Assembly: GCA_023150835.1 (NCBI GenBank)
Contig: JAKLKB010000004.1
Coordinates: forward strand, 93,301-157,300
DNA length: 64,000 bases
Source of the DNA: Myxococcota bacterium
GTDB lineage: Bacteria; Myxococcota_C; UBA6777
Direction of reading: 5' to 3'
This document shows positions 42,943-50,150 of this stretch, piece after piece (the stretch's first letter is position 1; each line of letters begins with the position of its first letter). The notes below the pieces were generated by a model, which was not told where the DNA came from, did not search any database, and was given only the letters and a program-made list of their open reading frames with translations. A program made the translations under genes and the position numbers.

Positions 42943-43821
42943 ATGCCCTTCATCAAGATGGAACGCCACTTTGCCCACAGCAGCGACGGATGCCAGATCG
43001 CTTATTGGACCCACGGCAACGGGCCTCACGCAATGCTTTTGGTTCCCGGTCTCGGCACTCCGCCCGAAGCTTACCACTTTCTCGTACAACACTTTTCCCC
43101 TCGATTCCGTTGCATCACATGGAACTTGCGCGGCACCTTTGATTCCTCCCCTCCCCCCGAAGGCCACCTCGATATCCCTTTTCACGTCGCAGATCTCGAA
43201 GCTGTCGTAGCTGCCGAGGCTTTGACCCAATTTGTCCTCGGTGGTTGGTCGCTCGGCGTCCAGATCGCCCTTGAATACGCACTCCACCACCAAGACCGCA
43301 TCCAAGCCCTTGTCCTGATCAACGGCACCTTCGGCCATCCGATGCGCTTCAACGATCCCTTGCGCAAAGCCTTGCTCTCCGTGACACCGCCTGTCTTACG
43401 CGCCATCGACAAGCCCCTCCAACGCCTGATCCAAGGCAGTTTCCGCCTCCCTTGGCTCTGGCAACAAAGCCTCCGCTTTACCGGCTTTGTCGCCAACAAC
43501 CACGACACCTTCATCGATCTTGCCGCCATCTACACCACCCAGTCCTTCCGCACTCTCCTCGATATCGTCGAAGCTGCCGATCAACACACCATCGAACCTT
43601 TTCTCCATCAGATCGATATCCCTGCCCTTGTCACCGCTGGAACACACGACTGGATGACTCCCCCCGAACGCGCCAAACGCCTCGCTGAACAACTCCCCCA
43701 AGCCACCTACATCGAGATCCCGGGCGGTACGCATTACACCCCCCTCGAATATCCCGAACCCATCAACGCCGCCATCGAATCCCTCCTCCATCCTCTTCTC
43801 TCTGACGAAGGTCTCCGATAG
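42943..43821 (+). CDS. Alpha/beta-hydrolase fold protein
   Basis: 292 aa from ATG 42943 behind AAGGAATCCC; the frame is open upstream into the family B element but that part is not family-like. Order: HSSDGCQIAYWTHGNGPHAMLLVPGLG (oxyanion region), FRCITWNLRGTFDS, GGWSLGVQIALEYAL with nucleophile Ser, TAGTHDWMTPPERAKRLAE with acid Asp, and PGGTHYTPLEYPEPI with the catalytic His. It is a serine hydrolase of esterase, haloperoxidase-like or thioesterase type. The substrate is unknown. Monocistronic. Confidence 0.87.
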   Translation: MPFIKMERHFAHSSDGCQIAYWTHGNGPHAMLLVPGLGTPPEAYHFLVQHFSPRFRCITWNLRGTFDSSPPPEGHLDIPFHVADLEAVVAAEALTQFVLGGWSLGVQIALEYALHHQDRIQALVLINGTFGHPMRFNDPLRKALLSVTPPVLRAIDKPLQRLIQGSFRLPWLWQQSLRFTGFVANNHDTFIDLAAIYTTQSFRTLLDIVEAADQHTIEPFLHQIDIPALVTAGTHDWMTPPERAKRLAEQLPQATYIEIPGGTHYTPLEYPEPINAAIESLLHPLLSDEGLR

Positions 43822-43865
43822 ACTCCGTTTTGTTTGGAATGGGTGTCGCTTGTTCGTTCAATTTG

Positions 43866-43998
43866 ACCAAACCCGTGCCCGCAGGTATTCACGCGGCACA
43901 GTCGTTGGTTTCAAAGCCAACGGTCTCTCCGCCGATACGGGGTCAAGGGGCGACAGTCTATGGCGGGGTTTGGGGCAGCGCCCCGCAAAACACTTGCT
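43866..43998 (+). repeat. Family B element, forward
   Basis: GCACAGTCGTTGGTTTCAAA, CCGATACGGGGTCAAGGGGC and GGGGCAGCGCCCCGCAAAAC match the family core. It lacks recognisable terminal repeats. It lies upstream of the formamidase-like gene. Confidence 0.75.
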
Positions 43999-44022
43999 CC
44001 ACACTTAAAAAGAAAAAAAAGA

Positions 44023-44997
44023 ATGGCAAAACATACACTTTTCCCTACTCTCGATACGCTACATTCTTACTATTCTCCTTCTCTGCATCCTGCATTAACG
44101 ATCCGAAACGGTGATATCGTAGAAGTCCAGACCCTCGATGTCGGCTGGGGGATGGGCCAACACGACCGAATGAACAAGACGCGCCTCAAGCACCCACGCC
44201 CCCAAGGGCACGAAAGCGGCCCCGCTTTGTGCGGTCCCATCGCTATCGAAGGGCTGCGTGCAGGTGAGACGCTGGCGATCCACATCGAATCGATCGAGAC
44301 GGACACATGGGGATGGTCATACAGCGGCGGAAAAGGGTTTCTTAATGCCTCTTGGAACGAAGCGTTGCGAGTACAAGACGAAGAAGTGCTTTTGTTGTGG
44401 ACGCTCGATCCCGCCCAAGGTACGGGCATCAGCGAAGAAGGCCACACGGTTCCGTTGCGCCCTTTTTTAGGGATGTTGGGCCTCTGCCCCGCAGGCGACG
44501 GGCCACACAACGCTTGGCATCCAACCCGCGTGGGTGGAAACACCGATTGCCGCCGTCTGATCGCAGGAACCACGCTGCATCTGCCCGTTGAAGTGGACGG
44601 TGGGTTGTTGTCTTTGGGCGATGGTCATGCTTACCAAAGCGACGGAGAGATGGGAGGAACCGCCATCGAATGCCCCATGCAGCGTGTGATCCTTCGATTG
44701 GAGCGCAGTCCTTACCCCACACAAGGCCCCTTCGCACAAACCCCCGAAGGATGGGCGACACTCGGCTTTGGCTCCACCCTTGACGCAGCCGCACAACAAG
44801 CCGCCAACGGGATACTCGATCAGATCTGCGCACACCTTCCGATCTCACGCGCACGCGCCGTCGCTCTTGCCAGTCTCTACGTCGATCTCCACATCTCTCA
44901 AGTCGCCAACGGTGTCGTCGGTGTCCACGCCTTCCTCTCGAACGACCACAAACAACGCCTCTTTGCCCCCTACGACCACACACCGCTTACCAAATGA
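44023..44997 (+). CDS. Acetamidase/formamidase family protein
   Basis: 324 aa from ATG 44023, chosen over ATG/GTG starts lying in the repeat element. It has the FmdA/AmdA signature order: GDIVEVQTLDVGWG, ALCGPIAIEGLRAGETLAIHIE, PFLGMLGLCPAG, HNAWHPTRVGGNTDCRRL, LPVEVDGGLLSLGDGHAYQSDGE (metal-binding Asp/His) and FLSNDHKQRLFAP at the end. Family members hydrolyse short amides to ammonia and the acid. The ammonia and formate of the hut route are chemically related, but a link is only inference. Confidence 0.88.
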   Translation: MAKHTLFPTLDTLHSYYSPSLHPALTIRNGDIVEVQTLDVGWGMGQHDRMNKTRLKHPRPQGHESGPALCGPIAIEGLRAGETLAIHIESIETDTWGWSYSGGKGFLNASWNEALRVQDEEVLLLWTLDPAQGTGISEEGHTVPLRPFLGMLGLCPAGDGPHNAWHPTRVGGNTDCRRLIAGTTLHLPVEVDGGLLSLGDGHAYQSDGEMGGTAIECPMQRVILRLERSPYPTQGPFAQTPEGWATLGFGSTLDAAAQQAANGILDQICAHLPISRARAVALASLYVDLHISQVANGVVGVHAFLSNDHKQRLFAPYDHTPLTK

Positions 44998-45071
44998 CGC
45001 TGCTCGGTGGAAGGCATCAAGATTTGGCTGACTTGGAAAACTTGGGCTTGGAGGTGGGAGGTGGAAATTGA
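44994..45071 (+). pseudogene. C-terminal remnant of a nucleotidyltransferase-type gene
   Basis: An ATG overlapping the formamidase stop opens 25 codons reading LLGGRHQDLADLENLG before TGA at 45069. The G-R-x-x-D-L-A-D-x-x-x-L string is the usual C-terminus of MNT/AbiEii/DUF6036-type nucleotidyltransferases. The rest of such a gene is absent, so this is probably a stub left after deletion. The downstream small ORF overlaps it. Confidence 0.4.
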
Positions 45072-45265
45072 AAATCGAACAAATCAAACTCAGGATGAAG
45101 AAAAAGATTGAATTATCCAATGAATTGATCGAACAGAGGCTTGAAGAACTCAAGTTATTGTATGAACTAAGTATGTCGTTGATGACCGCAAAGCCTTATA
45201 AGAGAGAAGAAAAAAAGAGTAATGCTGGTTTTTCATTGCGGCATCGTTATTCGACTTTGGTATGA
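45068..45265 (+). CDS. Small helical protein, likely partner of the lost nucleotidyltransferase
   Basis: 65 aa from TTG 45068, preceded by GGAGGTGGAAA and overlapping the upstream TGA. It is Lys/Glu-rich: LSNELIEQRLEELKLLYELS, then SLMTAKPYK. The R-L-E-E-L-x-x-L-Y-x-L and A-K-P core is like small proteins I associate with genes next to DUF6036-type nucleotidyltransferases (recollection, not a search). The last 20 residues look unrelated and the 3' end may be altered. AT-rich compared with the surroundings. Confidence 0.45.
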   Translation: MKIEQIKLRMKKKIELSNELIEQRLEELKLLYELSMSLMTAKPYKREEKKSNAGFSLRHRYSTLV

Positions 45266-45415
45266 TTCGCAGGAGAAAGACACGACATCGGGACTGTTGT
45301 ATGGTGGTCGAGGCCCTCTCTGCGCCCCGAACTCCCAACGAGCCAAGCAATGTACCGAAGCGATGCACCGAAGCCATCGAACAGTACGCCTTGACGAAGT
45401 GAGAGGGTGTTTGTG
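45266..45415. other. Spacer before the amidohydrolase gene
   Basis: No supportable gene. The sequence returns to GC-rich composition and ends with the ribosome site GAGAGG. Confidence 0.3.
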
Positions 45416-46288
45416 ATGAGAATCGATATCCATGCCCATACATCGAATCATCCGTTGTGGGGATTGCATACAACGACAGCCAATTTGGAGACCTTAGAAC
45501 GTCATGCGCAGGAATTTGGCATTTCGCAGATCGTGTTGATGGCCACCTATTTTCCGTTCAAACGGTCGGGATTACCCAACCGAGAGTTGGCCCAACGGAT
45601 TCAAGAAAGACCGTTATTTCGTATGTTTGGCAGTTTGGATGTTGTGAATCATCGAGAAGACGGGCTGATCGAACTTCGCGAATTGCTAGAGCAAAAGACC
45701 ATCGTTGGGATCAAGCTCTATCCGGGCTACCAGAAGTTTCGGTTAAGTGATCCGCAAGTGTATCCCGTGTACGCTTTGGCCGAACAATACGGGGTACCGG
45801 TCGCCATCCATACGGGCGAACTCCATGCTTGCTGCTCGAAAACCGCGAATAGTCAAGGCCCGTACCGTTGTGGGGAGATGTTTTGCTGGCTGGAACGCTT
45901 ACAGGATTGGTCACGTCCGCAAGAAGCCGAAGCGCCGATTCGCGACTTTCCCGAAGTAGCGTTTGTCCTAGCGCATCTGGGAAATCCTTACTTTGAAGAA
46001 ACACAAGCCCTCATGGCCCGTTATCCGAACGTCTATACCGACCTCTCCGGTCAATGGGTTTCAGGAAGCGAGGAGGATACACCGGCCTATCACGAACAGA
46101 TCCAGCGGGTATTACACGAGTTTTTGACGATTCCTCACGCCAACGAACGTTTGTTGTTTGCCACCGACTTTCCGATTCAATCGTATGCCGACTCTGTTCG
46201 GATGGTGCAAGACTTACAATTGTCCCCCGAAGACGAGGCCAGAATCTTTTATCAAAATGCCCAAACGCTTCTGAATCCGAGGAGATAA
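45416..46288 (+). CDS. Amidohydrolase-2-type TIM-barrel metal hydrolase
   Basis: 290 aa from ATG 45416; GAGAGGGTGT upstream. Metal-site motifs: RIDIHAHTSN (HxH), IHTGELHACC, FVLAHLGNPYFEE and ATDFP near the C-terminus (the metal Asp). This is the amidohydrolase-related (PF04909) layout used by decarboxylases and lactone hydrolases. The extra Cys-rich turn ACCSKTANSQGPYRCGEMFC after the second motif is unusual. Codon use differs from the surrounding metabolic genes (more AT-ending codons), suggesting acquisition. The next gene starts 4 bases after its stop. Confidence 0.85.
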   Translation: MRIDIHAHTSNHPLWGLHTTTANLETLERHAQEFGISQIVLMATYFPFKRSGLPNRELAQRIQERPLFRMFGSLDVVNHREDGLIELRELLEQKTIVGIKLYPGYQKFRLSDPQVYPVYALAEQYGVPVAIHTGELHACCSKTANSQGPYRCGEMFCWLERLQDWSRPQEAEAPIRDFPEVAFVLAHLGNPYFEETQALMARYPNVYTDLSGQWVSGSEEDTPAYHEQIQRVLHEFLTIPHANERLLFATDFPIQSYADSVRMVQDLQLSPEDEARIFYQNAQTLLNPRR

Positions 46289-46292
46289 GCGT

Positions 46293-47279
46293 ATGGAAAG
46301 AAATCCGCGCCCACTCTTCTGTCGGTGGATAGGGTATGGTGGATGGCTGTGCCTCTTCGTTCTCGCTTGCCGAACCCCAGATCCGATGGTGCGACGAATT
46401 CAACGACTTCCGCCTCCAGAAGTTTCGCCAAAGCGTCCAGCGGATGTCGGATTAAAGGAGGAAGACGATATCCGAGAGGTGGTGTTTCGGCACTTGTGGC
46501 AGCACAACGAATCTGGTCAACAAAAACAAGCGGGTTTCTATTTTTTGATGGTGGGCGTAGGCGGGGATCCTTCTATCGAGTTATTGCAAAGATTTCAAAA
46601 ACATCAACCTCCTGTCCGTCCAGTTTCCGCCTCACGCGTCGTACGCTACAGTGGTAGCGTGGATCGACAGACAGGACGACGCGGGCTGGTCTTTTTTGTC
46701 AATTTGATTGGGTGGCGTTCTCGGACGGAGGTTTTGCTCGAAGGCGGATATATGGAATCCTCCACCAGTTTTTCGATCCATCACTATAACGTTCAAAAGC
46801 AACAAGGCCGATGGCGGGTCGTTCGCGATATCCTTTATGCTATTTCTCAAAGGCAGTCCAAGGCTACTCACACGATATCCGAGAGATGTATACACGAAGA
46901 GTCGTGCGTAGACGCCCTGTGGTTGGGCAGCCACGGGGGGCTGCCCCTACATCTTTACGATCACACTATGGGCGGATTTCGTATGAGAGGGTGTCTAACA
47001 CGGCGATATCTTTTGGAAGCGTACACATATCGGAGCCATCTGTGGGCAAAAAAAGCCGTGTTCGCAAGCGTTCGAGCGGTCGATCTGTTGGTTTTGAAAA
47101 ACGTTGCTCGCCCCGTCCATACGGGGTCAAGGGAGCCGCGCCTTGGAGGCGGGGCATGGGGCAGCGCTCCGTCAAGTCAAGTAAAACCCAACCCGATCGC
47201 TCCTATCCAGAACGAACCTTTTTTTTGGACACCCTCTCGTCTGATCGTGCGCAGAAAAGAACGGCTTCGCTGCTCATAG
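46293..47279 (+). CDS. Lipoprotein with C-terminus overrun by repeat elements
   Basis: 328 aa as read, from ATG 46293 with AGGAGATAAGC. The signal peptide ends LFVLAC (lipobox). Native sequence seems to run to about residue 190 (VLLEGGYMESSTSFSIHHYNVQKQQGRWRVVRDILYAI). From 46871 the frame enters a family A element in reverse (residues about 194-230, such as LWLGSHGGLPLHLYDHTMGG) and from 46987 a family B-type element. The stop at 47279 lies just inside the family C repeat. The original C-terminus was therefore lost or extended. Operon with the amidohydrolase. Function unknown. Confidence 0.7.
   Translation: MERNPRPLFCRWIGYGGWLCLFVLACRTPDPMVRRIQRLPPPEVSPKRPADVGLKEEDDIREVVFRHLWQHNESGQQKQAGFYFLMVGVGGDPSIELLQRFQKHQPPVRPVSASRVVRYSGSVDRQTGRRGLVFFVNLIGWRSRTEVLLEGGYMESSTSFSIHHYNVQKQQGRWRVVRDILYAISQRQSKATHTISERCIHEESCVDALWLGSHGGLPLHLYDHTMGGFRMRGCLTRRYLLEAYTYRSHLWAKKAVFASVRAVDLLVLKNVARPVHTGSREPRLGGGAWGSAPSSQVKPNPIAPIQNEPFFWTPSRLIVRRKERLRCS
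46871..46983 (-). repeat. Family A element, reverse, inside a reading frame
   Basis: Ends CACGATATCCG and CGGATTTCGTA, with core GGGCAGCCACGGGGGGCTGCCCC. It is translated as part of the lipoprotein frame. Confidence 0.83.
46987..47237 (+). repeat. Family B-type core within a longer element with different ends
   Basis: The core GAGCGGTCGATCTGTTGGTTTTG, GGGGTCAAGGGAGCCGCGCC and GGGGCAGCGCTCCGTCAAG is family B. The outer ends, GAGAGGGTGTC at 46987 and GACACCCTCTC at about 47227-47237, are an 11-bp perfect inverted repeat not seen on other copies. A family B copy may have been captured by, or inserted into, another element. Confidence 0.65.
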
Positions 47280-47371
47280 CACGGGACGATTGAACTGGTG
47301 ATGAAAAGAAGGCCGCAGCATCCGTGATCTTCGAGCTTCGGCTGCTCACCTTTTCAGTCGACCTCTGCTAT
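47276..47371 (+). repeat. Family C repeat, copy 1
   Basis: 96 bp from ATAGCACGGGACGATTGAAC to ACCTCTGCTAT. A near-identical reverse-complement copy (three or four differences) is at 53806-53901. Ends ATAGCA/TGCTAT are inverted. Confidence 0.88.
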
Positions 47372-47576
47372 CAAGCAGAACACGCTGAAAAACAGCCCCT
47401 CGTACGCAATCATCTTTGCATCTAGTTGATATCCAAAGTAGAAACACCTTGACGTTTTGGTTCTCGCCGACTATACCTAATCTTTGTGCGGCCATTCATC
47501 GCGAAGCACGACACCCTCGCGTATGTCTGTAAGACAACACCCCCGTTAAGCCACGATCCATTCGAAGGAGAGAGCG
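47372..47576. other. Spacer upstream of hicB
   Basis: About 205 bp without a supportable gene. It should contain the hicB promoter. A GAAGGAGAGAGCG ribosome site closes it. Confidence 0.3.
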
Positions 47577-47795
47577 ATGAAGACGGAATTCACAGCAATT
47601 ATTGAGTCGGCTCCTGAATGCGGATATTGGGCCATTTGCCTAGAAGTCCCCGGCGCAAATGGACAGGGCGAAACCGTAGAAGAAGCAAAAGAGAATTTAC
47701 GCCAAGCAATTGAATTGCTCTTAGAAGATCGAAGAGAAGATATTCTACGGGGCTTACCCGAAGACGCCATTCAGGAAAAGATTATCTTCACATGA
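47577..47795 (+). CDS. HicB-like antitoxin (short form)
   Basis: 72 aa, ATG 47577 behind GAAGGAGAGAGC. The sequence FTAIIESAPECGYWAICLEVPGANGQGETVEEAKENLRQAIELLLEDR is the partial-RNase-H fold of HicB antitoxins. G-x-T-x-E-E-A-x-x-N-x-x-x-A-I is the signature. There is no added DNA-binding domain, as in the short orphan-type HicB. Its TGA overlaps an ATG that opens MKRKDL, the usual start of HicA, but hicA is cut off after six codons by a family A element. It is thus probably an antitoxin without its toxin. Confidence 0.85.
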   Translation: MKTEFTAIIESAPECGYWAICLEVPGANGQGETVEEAKENLRQAIELLLEDRREDILRGLPEDAIQEKIIFT

Positions 47796-47812
47796 AGCGC
47801 AAGGATTTATAC
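47792..47812 (+). pseudogene. hicA toxin remnant, truncated by family A element
   Basis: ATG 47792 overlaps the hicB stop (ATGA), as in functional hicBA operons. The codons MKRKDL match the conserved N-terminus of HicA. At 47810 the frame enters the element (Y-E-I-R-L is already its TACGAAATCCGCCT end). No later HicA sequence (G-C-x-x-x-R-x-x-G-S-H) is found beyond the element. A 68-codon chimeric frame to 47998 remains open but is element-derived. Confidence 0.6.
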
Positions 47813-47929
47813 GAAATCCGCCTATCGTGTGCGCCAAAATGTAGGGGCAGCCCCCTGTGGCTGCCCAAACACAGGGCGTTTACGGCGGATCGCACCTACC
47901 CTTCGCTCACGCATCTCTTGGATATCGTA
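47810..47929 (+). repeat. Family A element, forward, inside hicA
   Basis: Starts TACGAAATCCG, ends TGGATATCGTA, with hairpin GGGGCAGCCCCCTGTGGCTGCCC. It interrupts hicA after codon 6. Confidence 0.87.
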
Positions 47930-47963
47930 TCGTGTAGACATACAAGCAAAAGGTTTGAGGATT

Positions 47964-48620
47964 ATGGAAATGGTCGGCTATGTTTATGTGCTTTATAACG
48001 ATGAAATTCCTCGCCATATAAAAGTAGGCAAAACAGCTAAAACCCCATCGTTAAGAGCAAAGGAATTAAGTAATGGAACTGGCGTCGTTGGGGATTGGCT
48101 AGTTGCTTATTTTGTTCGTGTTTCGGATTATGATGAAGTAGAAAAAAAAGCTCACGATTTATTACACAATTATCGCTCAAAAAAGAATAGAGAAATATTT
48201 AATACCAGCATTATAACAGGAATAGAGGCTGTAAACAAGGCGGCGATAAGCGTATCTTCTACAATCGATATACCAGGAATCGATGGCGTATCTGCTCAAT
48301 GTAAAACGATCAACGACAAAAGGAGCGAATCGGCCTCTGAGATCCCGCATTCTCCACTTTTCTCTACAATAAATAACCAAAGCGATGAAGAACATGTTTA
48401 TTTAACGTTGCGAAGTCGCTCAAAACGCATAAATTGCACATACTTTACACTCAGCGACGTTATTCGCGCAACGAGAAAGTGTAAAAATGTCACACAGGCT
48501 CAAGAAATGATGCTGTGCTTAAAAGCAAGAGGGTTGGTAGAATATATCGGAGAACGTGTATTAGAAAATCGAAAAAGATCAAATGTCTGGAAGATCTTAG
48601 AAAAAGAGGTCGGCGGTTAA
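47964..48620 (+). CDS. T5orf172 (GIY-YIG superfamily) domain protein
   Basis: 218 aa from ATG 47964 with TTTGAGGATT upstream; ATG 47970 is also possible. The frame open from 47829 is element-derived upstream. Residues 4-80 (GYVYVLYNDEIPRHIKVGKTAKTPSLRAKELSNGTG, DYDEVEKKAHDLLHNYR, REIFN) are the T5orf172/Mug113 variant of the GIY-YIG fold. The Y-V-Y, K-V-G-K-T, R-x-x-E-L and E-x-x-x-H elements are present. A C-terminal segment (FTLSDVIRATRKCKNVTQAQEMMLCLKARGLVEYIG) looks like a winged helix. It may be a DNA-end or modified-DNA processing accessory protein. Strongly AT-rich, clearly foreign. It overlaps by 4 bases the convergent methyltransferase stub. Confidence 0.8.
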   Translation: MEMVGYVYVLYNDEIPRHIKVGKTAKTPSLRAKELSNGTGVVGDWLVAYFVRVSDYDEVEKKAHDLLHNYRSKKNREIFNTSIITGIEAVNKAAISVSSTIDIPGIDGVSAQCKTINDKRSESASEIPHSPLFSTINNQSDEEHVYLTLRSRSKRINCTYFTLSDVIRATRKCKNVTQAQEMMLCLKARGLVEYIGERVLENRKRSNVWKILEKEVGG

Positions 48621-48838
48621 AAATTTAGGTAATAAGGAGGATCTTGGATCGCTAGAGTTGGTGCGGTGTTTTCGACCAGCGCTACGACGTGCGTTGCGTC
48701 GCTCGCGTTCAAACACCCAACCCTGTGCTTGCCTTTCGGATCTTTCCAGATCTCGCCTGCTTTCAACCGACAGTACGGCAACAGGCGGTTTCGCGATTCA
48801 GGGGAAAGATCCAGACGTGGTAACGGGTTGTTTTTCAT
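48617..48838 (-). pseudogene. DNA methyltransferase N-terminal remnant
   Basis: 73 codons from ATG 48838 to TAA 48617. It reads LKAGEIWKDPKGKHRVGCLNAS and then LAIQDPPYYLNF, where D-P-P-Y is the catalytic motif IV of N6-adenine/N4-cytosine DNA methyltransferases at about its normal distance from the start. Everything after D-P-P-Y is missing. The break coincides with the end of the T5orf172 gene. It is a decayed modification gene. Confidence 0.65.
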
Positions 48839-48862
48839 CGCAATTCCTGTTGGTATTCTGTA

Positions 48863-49007
48863 GTCTCCAAAAAGACGTGTTTGCGATCGCCCAAGCGGCA
48901 GAGTCGTTGGATTGAAAACGGACGATCACTCCGCCGAGTTGGGGTCAAGGGGCGACAGTCTATGGCGGGGCGTGGGGCAGTACCCCACAAACCATCGAAC
49001 TGCGTCA
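48863..49007 (+). repeat. Family B element, its right end split by family A
   Basis: GGCAGAGTCGTTGGATTGAA, GGGGTCAAGGGGCGACAGTC and GGGGCAGTACCCCACAAACC are followed by CGAACTGCG. The remaining terminal bases GAGTCCTA occur at 49250-49257 on the far side of an inserted family A element. Confidence 0.8.
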
Positions 49008-49248
49008 TACGATATCCGCCCATAGTGTGATCGTAAAGATGTAGGGGCAGCCCCCTGTGGCTGCCCTATTACAGGGTGTTTTGTTTATGCCCGACGGAAC
49101 GGATGGGAGGGCAGCCCCCTGTGGCTGCCCTATTACAGGGTGTTTTGTTTATGCCCGACGGAACGGATGGGAGGGCAGCCCCCTGTGGCTGCCCTATTAC
49201 AGGGCGTCTACGCACGCCCCTTCGTGTACGCATCACTCGGATATCGTA
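49008..49248 (+). repeat. Family A element, forward, internally amplified and nested in family B
   Basis: Ends TACGATATCCG and CGGATATCGTA. The middle segment (AGGGCAGCCCCCTGTGGCTG with the TGTTTTGTTTATGCCCGACG spacer) occurs three times, making the copy about 240 bp rather than 113 bp. Confidence 0.87.
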
Positions 49249-49313
49249 TGAGTCCTATCTGAAACGAAGAGCGTTGGCCTTCTTTGTCAACCTGATCAAA
49301 GGAGGTTTCGCTG

Positions 49314-49940
49314 TTATTCTTCCCGTAGGTAGGGTGCGCCTTCGTGGATCGCCTCCAACAGCGCCTCTTCATCGACCGCACCGTCTTCATCCAAAAAGTC
49401 CGGTAAAAAGTAGTCTTCGCAATCGTCGGGGGTTGCTTCGATCTTACAGCCTTGGATGCAGTCGCCATCGCCGATCACGACTGCCGTGACATCCGACTCA
49501 AAATCCATGTAAAAGTCCGTCGTCGCGATGATCAGCTCGGCTTTGGTTGGACCTTCGACACGCAACAAACCACCGTTGTCACCCTGCCGCCCCAAGATCG
49601 CCCCTCGCACACGCAAAGAGCCGCAGATATGGACATTGGGACAACCATGCAGCGCCACATTGTCGGCCACCACGTTGCCCGTCACAAACAAGAAAGAGCC
49701 GCTCCCCCACTCGTGCCAATCCACCGTCCCACGCACCGTCAGATCGCCATCCACGATAACGTTAAACGGATTCCAGTCCTGCGTACTGTCGCTCCCAAAG
49801 TCGCCCGATATCGTTTGATCGCCATCGTACAATCGGATCTCTTGCTCATCCTCAAAGTCTTGATACGGGTAATCGATCTTCTCCGAGATCCCAAAGCTCT
49901 CTTCTGCGTCCTCTGCCGAGATTAGCTTATACCTCGCCAT
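49314..49940 (-). CDS. Putative beta-helix (bactofilin/polymer-forming-like) protein
   Basis: 208 aa from ATG 49940. The central part has short regular repeats with valine/isoleucine every second residue and polar turns: NVIVDGDLTVRGTVDW, FVTGNVVADNVALHGCPNVHICGSLRVRGAI, LLRVEGPTKAELIIATTDF. This is the rhythm of right-handed beta-helix proteins such as bactofilins. Both termini are acidic. It also resembles a group of uncharacterised cytoplasmic proteins with G-D-L-x-V-x-G motifs; I cannot name it. No signal peptide. Same strand as, and downstream of, the RNA-processing fusion gene after 184 bp. Confidence 0.65.
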   Translation of the reverse strand: MARYKLISAEDAEESFGISEKIDYPYQDFEDEQEIRLYDGDQTISGDFGSDSTQDWNPFNVIVDGDLTVRGTVDWHEWGSGSFLFVTGNVVADNVALHGCPNVHICGSLRVRGAILGRQGDNGGLLRVEGPTKAELIIATTDFYMDFESDVTAVVIGDGDCIQGCKIEATPDDCEDYFLPDFLDEDGAVDEEALLEAIHEGAPYLREE

Positions 49941-50074
49941 CCTTCGTACTCCTGCTGTGTTGGGGCCTATGTCGACGCTTCCTTTGCGAATCCTCGCTCG
50001 TTTCCATCCTTACCCGATCTATCGTCTGTTGGCACAAAAAACTTCGCTCTTTGATAAAAAAAATCACCCCCTCC

Positions 50075-50150
50075 CCAACTTCGCCATCAATCGGGGCTTT
50101 TCGCCATACCACCCAACTTCGCCATCAATCGGGGCTTTTCGCCATACCAC
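50075..50150. repeat. 38-bp x 2 tandem repeat at the 3' end of the fusion gene
   Basis: CCAACTTCGCCATCAATCGG plus GGCTTTTCGCCATAC occurs at 50075 and 50113. The second copy covers the stop codon at 50125-50127. Confidence 0.8.

Noticed and set aside
45402-47237. Composite transposon bounded by GAGAGGGTGT and its inverse
   Set aside because: The left occurrence is only 10 bases, coincides with the ribosome site of the amidohydrolase gene, and no target duplication or transposase supports it. The closer copy at 46987 is the better partner for the right end.
48658-48915. Plus-strand ORF opposite the methyltransferase stub
   Set aside because: The minus strand carries the recognisable D-P-P-Y motif and a normal start. 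The plus frame has no motif and runs into a family B element.
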